Assembly: GCA_004154925.1 (NCBI GenBank)
Contig: QJNS01000325.1
Span: 1-64,000, forward strand
DNA length: 64,000 bases
Direction of reading: 5' to 3'
Source of the DNA: Monosporascus cannonballus
Lineage: Eukaryota > Ascomycota > Sordariomycetes > Xylariales
Numbering within the stretch: position 1 is the stretch's first letter; every line of letters starts with the position of its first letter. The position numbers were made by a program, and so were the translations under genes. The notes beneath the pieces were generated by a model, which saw only the letters and a program-made list of their open reading frames with translations, made no database searches and was not told the DNA's origin. Shown here one piece after another: positions 1 to 10,533 of the stretch.

Positions 1-260
1 GGGGGGTATCCAAAGAGGTTTTCCATTCAACCGGATCCCCGAATCAACCTATTTTAGAAGCATCTGCTTCATCTGCTAAATTACCAGTGGGGAGGCCGTT
101 AGGTTAGGATATGTACACACAAAGGGAAGAAAAAAAAAGATGTCAAGAAGATGCCACCTGACCATCGCCTGCCGAACCCTAAATCCGATGGCTAGCTAAA
201 CGATACCTCCCTTCCCTCCTATTTGGACCCGTGTGTGTGCATTTTGTGTTTGTCTTCGTT

Positions 261-2947
261 TCAGTCGTCGTCCATGCCGTCGATGTCGATGGCATCTGGA
301 TTGGAGGCCCCAACCGGCTGATCCCTCTCGGTGGGTATGGTTCCCGAAATGTTGGTGCTGGCCGCGACGAAGCCGGCAGGTGCGCGCGCCTGCCTCTCCA
401 GCTGCTCCATTGCGTCGGCCACCTCCGGATCCACGCTTCCGTTGGTAGCGGCCTCGGCAGCGTTTCCGGCACGCGCGGCTTGGCTGCGCGCGATGGCCTG
501 CGACGCTATGAAATTGACATCCGTGTTGTACTGCGCCTGAACGCTGCGCTTGATACGAAGCATCTCCTTGTACGTATCCTCGTTGCCGTGCTGCACCTCG
601 AACTGCTCCCACCTGGTCCAGAATGCGGGGTTAGTCCTGGGGTCGCAGAACTGGGATGCGTGACCGTAAATAGCGCGCGCACGGTCGATCTCTCCCAGGC
701 GCTTCTCCATGTCGGCAAATTTTAGGCACATATCGCGCGCCTCCTCGTCCGGTAGCGCAGCGATCGCCCTCTCGTAGATGGGTCGTGTGGAGGGCAGGCC
801 AAAGTTGGATGCCGACTTTGTGATGTAGAAATTGAACATGTCGGCTCGGTCCTCGTCCGAGACGGCACGGGTAGCTCGCTCGTAGATGCGCATAGCATGT
901 CTCGCAAGCCCTCTTTCTTCTTCGAGATTGCCGTACATAAGATATAAGACCTTGGCGAACTTGGGAGGGCAGTCTTCGACGGCCTGCTCGAAGAGGTCTC
1001 GGAGGCGCTCGATGCTGATCTTTCGGTCGACTGCTTTGGTTAGGTAGAGGTTCCATAGCTCGAAGGCGACGGGGTAGCTGAACAGGTCTAGGCCCCGCTC
1101 GTATATTTTGAACGATTCTTCGTAATACTTGTGTTCTTCCATAAGGTTGGCGTAGTTGACAACCGTCTGTGGTGTGGCTATCCGTAGTTCGAATATCCGT
1201 TCGTAAACCTTCTTCGTCTCATCGAGAGAGCTCACACTCTCAACCAAGTCAACGTAGAAACTCCAGAGTTTCCAACTCTTGTGCACCCTTTGTTGAGGCG
1301 AAAGGGTCTCGTCGAAATAGTCGACCGTTGATCGTTTGGGAGCCTGGACGGCCTTGGCCATAATCCGGACTGCATCGTCGAAGTTTTCGTTGCGGAGCTC
1401 CATCTCGGCCCATTCGATCCACATGTCAGCAAGCTCGGCAACAGACTTGAACGGAACCTTGACGGCCTTCTCCATGATGACTCTTGCGCTCTTCAGATCT
1501 CCCCCTTTCTCGTAGAACTTGGCGTAGTTAGCCCACAGCTGGTGGAAAGCCCCAACCGCCTTCTTCGGCTGGATTGCTGCAATAGCATCCGTATATGTCT
1601 GCACCACTTCCTCCTTGTTATCTCCCCACAGAGCCACGCGCTTCTCCCACTCTGGCACGTTGCTGGGGTTCTGTCGCAAAAGGACATCGTTCAGCAGGAA
1701 CGGCCGACGGTCCATGAGCTGTTCGAAGCGCATCATACGAATATCGAGATCGAAGTCGGCGTCCTCGTCCACTTTGCCCTCCTCCGCTCGCTTCGATGCC
1801 AACTCCATCAAGGCGCCGATTATAGATTCTTCGAACTCGGCATAGGTGTCGAAGATGAGGGTGAAATCTCGGACCGTCATGACCGTCGTGATCCCTTCCT
1901 CGAACACATCCCTTGCGCGTTCGAAACTCCCTCTCCTAATCCAGTACGTGGCTAAGCCGCACCAGAGCTTCCCCCTTTGGTCGGCAAAGCGGTCAATTCC
2001 GCTACGAATGATGCGCTCAACGTCGATGCCGGTCTCCGGCCCCGTTTCGACCTCGGTCGCATGTTCTACGAGCAGATCGACCGTTTCGCTCCATAGTTCG
2101 TAATGGCCCTTGCTATGCTTGCTGTTGAAGCGCGGATTATTGAGTATATCGATATACTTCTTGACGGCCTCCGTGTACAGACCCTCCTGGACAAGAAGTT
2201 CGATGAAGTCCTCGGCATCCTCGGGATGGACCTGCATGTATCTCCGCCAAATCTTAACTGCCGTCTCACCGGCAGCGGAGTTCGCAAAAGGTCGGTAGAG
2301 AGCCCATATCCTGTTATGCTGAGTTATGGGAAGCGCACGCAACGCTCGGTCGAAGGTACGTCGCGTGAGGGTGACTAGAGGCTGTTGGAGCAAGAACTTC
2401 AGATACATGACCCAGATCCGAGGCATCTTGTTCAGCAAGATCAAGGCCTTTTCGAAAAGCGCGTTGACCTTCTTATACTCTGCGGCGAAGACGGCAGCAT
2501 TTAGCTTGGAAACGTGCTTGGTTCGGAATTGTAGATACTGAGACGGCCGGTCAGCATATCTGTTTGCCAAATTAAAAAAAATTAAAAATAAATAAAAATC
2601 ATAAGCGCGTCTGAAACCCGTGAATGCCGGGAGTTCGCTCACCATCTTCCAGAGCTTGTAGGACCGGGGTAACTGCAGACAGGCTCGCTCGAGTACGAAG
2701 GCTTGTTCCTGGAGGGTGCCATGCTGGAACTTGAACTGGGTGTATGCCAACCAGGGCTTCGTGCTACCGGGATCCCGCAGGATGTCTTGCTCGTAGACGG
2801 CGTCCTCGTCGGCCTGGAGAGGGTCGCGATATTTAGCTGGTGTTCACTGATTCTGTGGGGCGGTTCAACTTAAATATGACTTACGACCAGGTGAAGATCA
2901 GGCTTTCTGTTGGCAGGGGAGCCATTTGTCAGGCCGTTGGGTGGCAT
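261..2947 (-). CDS. SYF1: Pre-mRNA-splicing factor SYF1 (HAT-repeat protein)
   Basis: SYF1 is a scaffold of the Prp19/NineTeen complex and acts in the nucleus in the catalytic spliceosome. I assemble three exons: 2947-2885, 2813-2643 and 2537-261, giving 836 residues, the usual size for the family. The start ATG at 2947 opens MPPNGLTNGSPANRK and is followed by the conserved DEDAVYEQDILRDP stretch. The rest is a long array of half-a-TPR (HAT) helices with repeated W..Y/F..E patterns, for example ITQHNRIWALYRPFANSA, and a low-complexity acidic tail ending MDDD. Intron 2 (2642-2538, 105 nt, GTGAGC..CTCAG) keeps the frame open, so a naive reading inserts 35 extra residues after LWKM. Family members read straight from LWKM to YLQFRTKHVS, which supports removing it. 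The gene is divergent to VMA8. Identity is very secure; the exact 3' end of intron 1 is slightly less so. Confidence 0.95.
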
Positions 2948-3677
2948 TGTGTAGAGGTACGAGCAAGCAACTCGAGTTAGCTGTCTTGTCGCCTTGTCTG
3001 CGAAAGAAATTCGCAGACAAATCTCCGTCAATGCTTATGCGATGACGAGGACAAAGCGCATCAGGGTAGACGCTGCATCGTTGGTGGCAAACTGCAACTC
3101 CAAGGGAACCAAAGAAGGCCAGGAGAGGAGGAGAAGGAGTCGAAGTTGAGCCCTCCGTCGTGAACCGATTGCAGGGAGCGACTACTATTTGGGGTTCGCG
3201 ACTAAACGTTTCTCTCCCCAAGTTGGGAAGTCGGGGACTTTCTCAAAGTTCCAGTACTAACTAACTAATTGGGCGGCGTCTCTGCCCTCGTTTCTCTCCC
3301 GTTCCCCGCTTAACTTGACGTCGTTGCATTTAAGCGGGTTATGCTACAAAGCCGTCTAATACCCGTTTCCTGATGCAGGTGCCCGTGGGTGGCGCCAACC
3401 TTCTGTGCTATGCCCGCTCTCCGCCCAGCCCAGCCTCGTCTGCTTGTGGAGCTTCGTTTAACATCGTCATTGCCAATCAATCACTTTATCTGTCGGCAAA
3501 CTCAATTCAGTTCGGACAACCTCGCTTCCCAGCCCCGATATATCTCTGAGCGGTTCCTTATTCTCGGTTTCTGGAGCCGAGGCTTGCGAGTTTATATTTA
3601 GAATTTCGTCAAGATACATTTGCCCGGCGCATATCCCGTAGCTCATATCCCCCAGAAACCAAGCTCGCCCGGCCAAG
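2948..3677. promoter_or_regulatory. Divergent intergenic region between SYF1 and VMA8
   Basis: These 730 bases separate two start codons that point away from each other, so both promoters must lie here. Open frames on either strand have no recognisable domain or splice pattern. I see no clear TATA box. A pyrimidine-rich stretch at about 3280-3310 and G/C-rich words near 3410-3430 are compatible with promoter sequence but not diagnostic. Confidence 0.5.
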
Positions 3678-4799
3678 ATGTCTGGCGCTGCGGTCAGTCT
3701 ATATCGGTGGCGCCGATGCGCTTCGGAACCATTCACAATGTTGACCCCTGGCGCAGGACCGAGAAGCCGTCTTTCCGACGCGACAGTCGCTGGGTATCAT
3801 GAAGGCGAAGCTCAAGGGAGCCGAGACAGGCCACAGTCTGTTAAAGCGAAAGAGTGAAGCTCTTACCAAGTACGTTGGGTCTCCCCTGTGAAGTTTCGCC
3901 AGTTTGCTCTAGCTAACCCCGCGCATAGGCGCTTCCGAGGTACATCTCTAGAGCTCCCCCATCCGCGATAAGCCCCCGCCAATTGACCAAACTCCGCAGA
4001 GATCACAAGGCGAATCGACGAGGCGAAGCGTAAGATGGGGAGGGTCATGCAGATCGCTGCTTTCTCCCTGGCCGAGGTCAGATACGCCGTGGGAGGAGAC
4101 ATAGGCTATCAGGTGCAAGAGTCCGCCAGCCAGGCGCGTTTCCGGCTGCGCACAAAGCAGGAGAACGTCTCTGGTGTTTTCTTGCCTGCATTCGAGAGCT
4201 ACCTAACAGAGGGGAATAACGATTTCGGTCTGACGGGTCTCGGAAAGGGTGGTCAACAGGTCCAGAGATGCAGAGAGACATATGCGAGGGCTGTCGAAAC
4301 CCTGGTCGAGCTTGCGAGCCTTCAAACTGCTTTCGTCATCTTGGACGAAGTCATCAAGGTGGTGAACCGAAGAGGTAAGGGTAGAGCTGAAGCGACAAAT
4401 CAAGGATATCGAGCTAACAGTGATTCTAGTCAACGCTATGTACATGCCGCCCAACCAAGGACACTTCGGCGGCAGCTAACCTTGTTCGCAGTGAGCACGT
4501 GATTATACCCAGGACAGAGAATACCATTAAATGTGAGTATACTGCCCCAGGAGAGCCAGAATGGACACTAACTGCGAAATCAAGATATCAACTCAGAGCT
4601 GGACGAGCTGGACAGAGAGGAATTCTACAGACTGAAAAAGGTCGCCGGCAAGAAGCAGCGAGACACGACCGCGGCAGATGCCGAGATGAAAGCGAGGAGA
4701 GCAGCCGCGGAAGGCGAGGACGAAGAGAACACGCAACCGAGGAACCAAGCGCCCGCCGATATACTAGCTGAGGCTGAGGATGAGGATGTCATTTTCTAA
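3678..4799 (+). CDS. VMA8: V-type proton ATPase subunit D (Vma8)
   Basis: Subunit D is the central-stalk rotor of the V1 sector and couples ATP hydrolysis to proton pumping at vacuolar and endosomal membranes. Seven exons rebuild a 259-residue protein of normal length: 3678-3692, 3757-3869, 3929-3939, 4000-4374, 4430-4439, 4492-4532 and 4585-4799. Diagnostic stretches are FPTRQSLGIMKAKLKGAETG, KRFREITRRIDEAKRKMGRV and NSELDELDREEFYRLKK. Exons 3 (11 nt, encoding RFR with split codons) and 5 (10 nt, VNA with split codons) are microexons. Both are needed to give the near-invariant KRFREIT and RRVNAIEHVI segments. The first donor is GTCAGT, weaker than usual. The C-terminal 50 residues are charged and variable and end EDEDVIF. 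The total coding length is divisible by three and every junction is GT..AG. Confidence 0.94.
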
Positions 4800-5595
4800 G
4801 GCATTCATGTCCCGGTCACTGTCGATTGTCATGACACGGGAGTCAACAACAGGAGTTCGGGTTTGCTTCTTCGGTCTTTAGCCAGTGTATTACCTAACGC
4901 GAACCGAAGGTATATAGTTAGGGCCCCTAATGATTGTATGCTTTCAAGTATCCCGCATTCCACCCCGTTTGGAAGCATTCCTGGTGTCAGACTCTTTTTC
5001 TCCGTGGCATGTTTGGGTCGAGACCCCCCCCCCCGGTAAATCCAGAGGGCTGTATCCCATGTAACGCTAGCTCATGGGCCAGTTACCATCACAATGCTGC
5101 CGAAACCGGCATGCACTTCCCTATAGTTAGGCAGGAAGCTGCTCTTTCTGGGACTTACCTACAATGAATGCTATGACAGGCGAAAGTACGCACAATGCGA
5201 GACGTCGAGTTGGGAAGCAGACCGTGCCCTGCGTATCCGGAGCCGACAAAGAGTCCGCCTACCATCTAAAAACAGGTCAGGAGGTCTGCCTCAGCTGTGG
5301 CGTCAGGTGTGTGCAATATGGGCGCCTACAGCCGTTGAGGATCCATGCGCAGCCAATAGGCGCGGCGAAGCCTGGGGCCGAGGGCGAGGGCTGAATGTGG
5401 CTTGACGAGGCAGATAGACGATCAGCAGGACGGACGCCCAGACGCAAGAGGGAGGGAGTGCGGTCATATCCCCCGCGTCCCCCGGTTTTCATGGGGTGCT
5501 CGGATGTTCTAAGACTTTATCTAGTGTATTGCGTCTCCGAACTCGGTGACACAAAGGGGAGCCGTTTAGCGCAAGCGATTCCCGCCGATTGAGAT
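4800..5595. other. Intergenic region with possible upstream exon(s) of the GRF gene
   Basis: The region downstream of VMA8 contains a C11 run (5024-5034) and several short open frames without recognisable domains. A donor GTGAGC at about 5596 (or GTACGT at 5611) pairs with the acceptor CTAACTTGCTCAG ending near 5649. The 5' exon of the zinc-finger gene therefore probably ends at about 5595-5610. I cannot fix its start codon. Confidence 0.35.
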
Positions 5596-5649
5596 GTGAG
5601 CTGCAATCCATGTACGTTCTTGAAAAGGCAACCCGCTAACTTGCTCAGG

Positions 5650-6740
5650 GCGACGATACACATCCGAGTCGACGTAGTAGTACCAGTAGTGGGAGGCGAG
5701 CTGGACCTAGTAGTGAGCGGAGGAGGCGAGATCGAATCCGCCGCATCGTCCCCCGCCAGCACTATCTCGGGCGATGAGGGCGAAGACAGACCAGTTGCAG
5801 CCAGGGCATCAAGTGACGCACCGCTTCCATCTAGGACCTTAACTCGGACGACAGAGGACACAGTCCGTCCGGAGCGTCAGACAAACCCAGTCGTGCCTGC
5901 ACGATCCGCGACGCTGGAAGGACACTCTCGTCCCCAGTCGCCTGTATTGGTAGCAGAGGCGTCCAGCAACGCCCGAGCGGAACCAAGCACGGCGCAGCCC
6001 GCGACTCCGAAACCCAGGAACGCGAGGAACATACTGAAGAGGGAGCGCCCCGGGGGATCCGGTCGTCAAGGAAGAGCCCCGGGACGACAATGACGGCCTC
6101 GTCCGCACGCCGCGGTGGGACGCGCGCAACCGCAGCAGCCCCGTGAAATGCGAAGAGGACGACAACAGCGACGACGACGACGACGTGGTCGAGATCTCGC
6201 CGTTCAAGTGCCCAAGGGGGCCGGGGGGCCGGGACGCCGCGCCCGCGCTCGCCTGCCCGGGCGCGTTCCGGCGGCGGAGCGACTCGCCGTCGCCGCTGCC
6301 GCCGCCGGACCCGCCGCACCGCCCGGACTTCCCGGACCGGCCGGCGCTGAAGTGCCCCCGGGCGCGGCGGGGCCACGCGGGCGTCGTCTGCGAGACGTCG
6401 AGGTCGTGGCGCAACGCGGGCCGCGAGTACTACCGGTGCCTCGCGTGTGGGCCCGACGACGGGTTCATATGCTGGGGCCGACGGCCGGGGCGTCCACCCG
6501 GACAACCCGCGCTGCGGCTGCGGGCACGCGTCGCGCGAGGACATCACGGGGTTCCGCTCGCGGCAGCCCGACACCGTGTGGTATAAGTGCGCCACGGACG
6601 CGTGCGGCTTCCGGAGGTACGAGTGGGATGACCCGCTGACCCCCCCGAGGAGGTCAACGCCTATTGCGGACGGGAGATTTACCGGCTGTGATAAGATTTG
6701 TTTCCTCCCCTCCCCCCCCCCTTCGTGTTATGGATTTTAG
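5650..6740 (+). CDS. GRF-type zinc-finger protein, frame broken twice in G runs
   Basis: The C-terminal part holds two GRF-like zinc-binding units. One contains NAGREYYRCLACGPDDGF followed by CWADGRG. The next contains CGCGHASREDITGFRS, then VWYKCATDACGFRRYEW. GRF fingers bind nucleic acid and occur in DNA-repair and topoisomerase-associated proteins; the role of this protein is unknown. The middle is disordered, with an acidic run and a KEEP motif. The frame changes at the G5 run 6052-6056 and the G4 run 6474-6477. Dropping one G at each place restores one continuous reading frame to the stop at 6738-6740. Homopolymer sequencing error is the simplest explanation, though a recent pseudogene is possible. 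The N-terminus is uncertain: an intron acceptor lies near 5649 and the residues between 5650 and about 5740 could belong to either of two frames. Confidence 0.62.
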
Positions 6741-7672
6741 GCCTCGGGGAGGTGGTTAAGGACGAACAGGAGTCTGTGAAACTATAAGGGAGTTTATGCT
6801 GGTCTTTGTGGTATAGCGGTAGTAACAGCACCACGAGCTAGCGTTATATGGTTTCGAACGTGGCACAGCCGGGTCACATTCGACTGTGGAGAGAACAGGG
6901 CATAAAATATGAGAGTTTTAGAATCGGGAAGGGGTCTCTATAGAAGGTGGTCCCCAACTTCACGTTCTGGAATTTGACTTGAATAATCACAGGTCTGTTC
7001 AACACCGGTGGTTAGTCTAGCTATTCGGATAGCATAGCACAGTTCTCTCCCGGGAAGAATCACGCGTGTGAATTTCGAGGATGCTCATACTGATGTAGCG
7101 ACAGCTTAATTAACATGCGTCAAAGTCATTAAAGTCTGCCACACATGAATCCTGGAGGTCGTATAGGGAGGTGGTATAGATCTCCGCTACGGGGACCGAG
7201 CCCCAGCGGTCACGGCCCACTGGCGACATAATCCCGGAGTCCGGTTAAGCTGTGGGGGGGAATAAGCGCCCATTTTCAACACGATAAGTTGCGCAAACCT
7301 CCGACGACTCGTCTGATCCAATTCGCGCATGCCTGTTGGGCGATCTGGTGCCTGAATATAGGTGCAGACAACGAAAGATGGAACTAGCCGTGCTCCAAAC
7401 GGAGGCCGAAGTGACACGGCATGAGCCGGAAGGCCCCCCCCCCCCAAGCCGGATCCACCGTGATGAGGACAATTACGTAGCCCCAGCCCGGCCCGGCCCG
7501 CCACGACCCGCCACCCCGGCGGCGGCCGGGTCGGAGGCCATAAGGGCCGTACGTACAAGTACCTATATATGCAGCATGGCATAACCATCTCCAAAGGGCC
7601 CTCATCGCATTGAACTTACCTCCTCAACCTACCGGTTTTACACGTGTCGCGCACGCGCGAAGCACCGCACAA
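6741..7672. other. Intergenic region, no supported gene
   Basis: No open frame here has recognisable domains. A tRNA-like fragment lies at about 6809-6875 (A-box-like GTGGTATAGCGG, B-box-like GGTTTCGAACG), but it does not fold into a full cloverleaf. A C run (7435-7444) and GGCCCG-rich words occur at 7430-7540. Confidence 0.4.
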
Positions 7673-8099
7673 ATGACATCCACCAAAGAGCTAGAGAGAA
7701 CGCTACCCCGCAAGGCGCCGAGCACGGAGCGGCACCGCGAGGTCCTCGACGGGCTGGCGCGGTACAAGTAACCAGATCTACAGCACGGTGTCGCCGGCGC
7801 TGGACGGCGAGGCGCTCGAGCGGCTGGAGCGGGACATCAACTCGGCGGCGGAGCCGGGAGGGGACGGGCAGCAGCGCGCTGTCCCCGGCGGGCGCGGTCC
7901 GGGGAGCACGCGGGGCGGCCCCTGCGCGACGTCTACGAGTACCACCTGCGGGGCGCGGGACGCCGGGGAGGACGCCGACGAGAAGTCGACGGTGCACCCG
8001 CTGTACTTCGTGGTGGCGGACAGGGCGGACTGGAAGCGCGAGGGCCTGCTGGCGGTGCACCTCGACTGCAGATGCGACGAGGATAAGGCAAATGAATGA
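7673..8099 (+). pseudogene. Small protein gene with multiple frame breaks (function unknown)
   Basis: The frame starts at ATG 7673 with MTSTKELERTLPRK and runs to LARYK. An extra T at 7769 then creates a TAA. Removing it joins NQIYSTVSPALDGEALERLE. A second break follows around 7845-7925: the segment GRPLRDVYEYHLRG lies in another frame. The C-terminal part, VHPLYFVVADRADWKREGLL, returns to the frame that ends at 8097-8099. Codon use is strongly G/C-ending, as in real genes of this window. The family is not recognised. Either the locus is a young pseudogene or the assembly has several single-base errors here, as in the neighbouring zinc-finger gene. Confidence 0.5.
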
Positions 8100-8519
8100 A
8101 AGGCGGCTGCTCACATGTAGACTTCATTTCCTTACGCTAGTACTAGGCTGCCGAGTTAATCGCTTGACACAGAATATAATCAGCGCGATGACATCTCCCA
8201 GGAGCTCAAGCCATAACTTCGGGGCAGAAGATTCCGGGCTGGGAAAAGGGCGCGAAATTAATATAGGAAGGCTTGCACTATAATTCATACGTGGTTGTAG
8301 GCCTTGTCCTGACTCATTGATCTGCCAATACATCTCCGACAGGCGGCGGATTGTTCTCCAAGCTTGTAAAACAGCCAACACGCGTTTTCGGCAATTTCAA
8401 GTCACGGCCCATATACATTCGTGGCAAAAGAATCTGCTTGCTCCGATTCCATCTACTGGCAAAAGGGGTATCTACTTGTGAATCGATCCTGTGCTCGGGA
8501 CCGCACGTCCCAAACCTAC
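8100..8519. other. Short intergenic region, nothing recognised
   Basis: This is the 3' flank of both the broken small gene and the converging U1A-type gene. Only short open frames of ordinary composition are visible. Confidence 0.4.
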
Positions 8520-9433
8520 TTACTGTCGCTGGTATGTGACCTTCATGAACTTCGTGCCATCAGCCAGCGCCATGCCGGCCGTGTTCTCCTTCGCGGTGAT
8601 AGCACCAGCTTCCGCCTCGTACTCGATAAACGCAATACCCTTGCGGCCAGGCACCAACCGCACCTCGCGGAAGCCCTCGAAGCGGCCAAAGATACCGGTG
8701 AGAGCCTCGATGTCGTAGTCGTCGGGAAGGTTCTGGACGAACAGGATCTTGTTCGGCGGGAGGTACTCGTCGGGTACGACGGCGTTGGCAGCAGGGCCGG
8801 TGGGCTTGAGGCCCGGTCCGCGTGCTGCCTTCGCTGGGCGGTTAGCCTCGGCGGCCGGGACAGCACCGGGTCGCTTAAGTCGCTTCTGCTCTTCTTGCGC
8901 TTCGGCAGCCTTCTTCCTCTCTGTAGAACCAACTGTGTTAGCTGTACCCCACCAGGAGGGAGAATCAATCGTCGGGAATCACGCGCACCTTTTTCGGCCA
9001 GTCTCCTCCGCTGATGCTGCTCGAACTCTTGCTCGCTGCCCGTGCTCTTCACAGTGGCATCGCTTCTCGTCCGCGCAAGGGCGATCTGCATGGGCTTTTC
9101 GAACAGCTCGAAACCCTGGACCTCCTCGATGGCCTGATGTGCCGACTCGGGTTTGTCGAAGACAACAAAGGCCTGGCCCTTAGCCTTCAGATTTGTCTTG
9201 ATGACGATGTCGATGATGTTTCCATACTCGGAGAAGACGGCGGTCAGAGCCGACTTCAGGGCGTCGGGCTTGACGCGCTCCTCAAGGTTGCGGACGTAGA
9301 CGCTGCACATCGCGAAAAGAGATCAGTTAGCAACAACGCGAACAGTTTATCATTCATAACAACAGCAAACCCTGGAGATGTATGTGTCGGAGTGCAATGA
9401 CACATACGTGGAAATGGGTGGACTTGACGCCAT
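8520..9433 (-). CDS. U1A/U2B''-type snRNP protein with two RRM domains
   Basis: This family binds the U1 (U1A/Mud1) or U2 (U2B''/Msl1) snRNA stem-loop in the spliceosome; many fungi use a single protein of this type. Three exons (9433-9408, 9302-8989, 8920-8520) give 246 residues. Exon 1 encodes MASSPPIST and joins VYVRNLEERVK, the RNP2 of RRM1. RNP1 of RRM1 is KGQAFVVF. A charged linker rich in K, E and Q and an Ala/Pro stretch follow. RRM2 contains ILFVQNLPDDYD and KGIAFIEYE, and the protein ends VTYQRQ. Intron 2 (8988-8921) has no in-frame stop at its start, so a naive reading loses RRM2 to a wrong frame. With SYF1 this makes two spliceosomal genes within 10 kb, probably by chance. U1A cannot be told from U2B'' by eye. 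Confidence 0.9.
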
Positions 9434-10533
9434 CTTTTCTTGATCCGTAGAAAGATTGGCTTGCGCGATGAATGTTCACCCTTCTACTTGTCCTACTGGT
9501 CTTGGAAGTTGATGGTTTAAAGCAGAGTCGCCTTTTGGTGCCATGATCGGAAGCAAATAATTGATCCTATTAAATGGCCCGTGCATATATGAACTTTGTT
9601 GGGGTTCACTACGGGTTGCCAAAGGTGTGCATTATGTAAGCGGTACTTATCCGAAGTACTTAAAAGGGGGGGGAAGATTGCTGAATACGTGCACAAACAA
9701 CAACAACACTCGTCATAGTTTCAGATAAAGTCAGGAACAACGGAAGCATGCTGCAAGTAATGGTTCCAGGACCGCCTTACCATTTACGACATCCTATGGT
9801 CATCGTGATCAAAATAACACATCCCTTTTACTGATGTTCGCGCCGCTGCGATACTCCTGCGTATGTACGATAACCACTATTTGCATATAATGGCAATTGT
9901 TTCCATCTCCTGTACTTAGCTTTATAGATTATCAAGTGAGGAAAACTGCATGAATTTCTTCCATACAAGCTTTGTCTAGCAGGCACTTGCCAGATCATTC
10001 CGAAGCACAAGGTTGAGATGTGATATGAACACGAAATCGCACGTAGAATGAACATGATATAAAAGCATGGGAATGATTTTTCTGTACCTTTTTAGAAAGA
10101 ATCGATAGATAGAATTTGGGAAAGCCCGTAAATATCGAACAGATACCCTGATGTGGTTGATCTTTCTTATGCCCCCTTCCCCCATTTTTTAACGTAATAG
10201 AGGCTGACTAAGTTCAAGGTAGAATGAGTGTATGCAGCTTGGCCAGGTGACTCCTGGGGATCCCGACAGCCCTACTCAGCCATCAAGAGACCAGCCGCTA
10301 ATACGCCCCGACCCCGAATCCTATTACTCACCCCAGTTTTAGTAACCAAGCCTGACAATTTTGAATAGCGACTTCGCACCATCACTTAAGGAAGGCCACT
10401 TACCGAAACCGAAAGAGCTCAGACAGTCTCGCCAACATTCCCAACTCCCAACGGCTCTCCGAGGCCCTCGGAACCGTAGCGCACACTATCGACGATATCT
10501 TCAGACGTCGTGCCCGGCCCCAGGTAGTAAGTA
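9434..10533. other. Gene-poor region upstream of the U1A-type gene
   Basis: The first few hundred bases must hold the promoter of the minus-strand U1A-type gene. The remainder is comparatively A/T-rich and shows only short open frames on both strands. Nothing is recognised. Confidence 0.4.

Noticed and set aside
5831..6595. 254-codon minus-strand ORF opposite the GRF gene
   Set aside because: It is an Arg/Pro-rich shadow frame of the G/C-rich zinc-finger gene.
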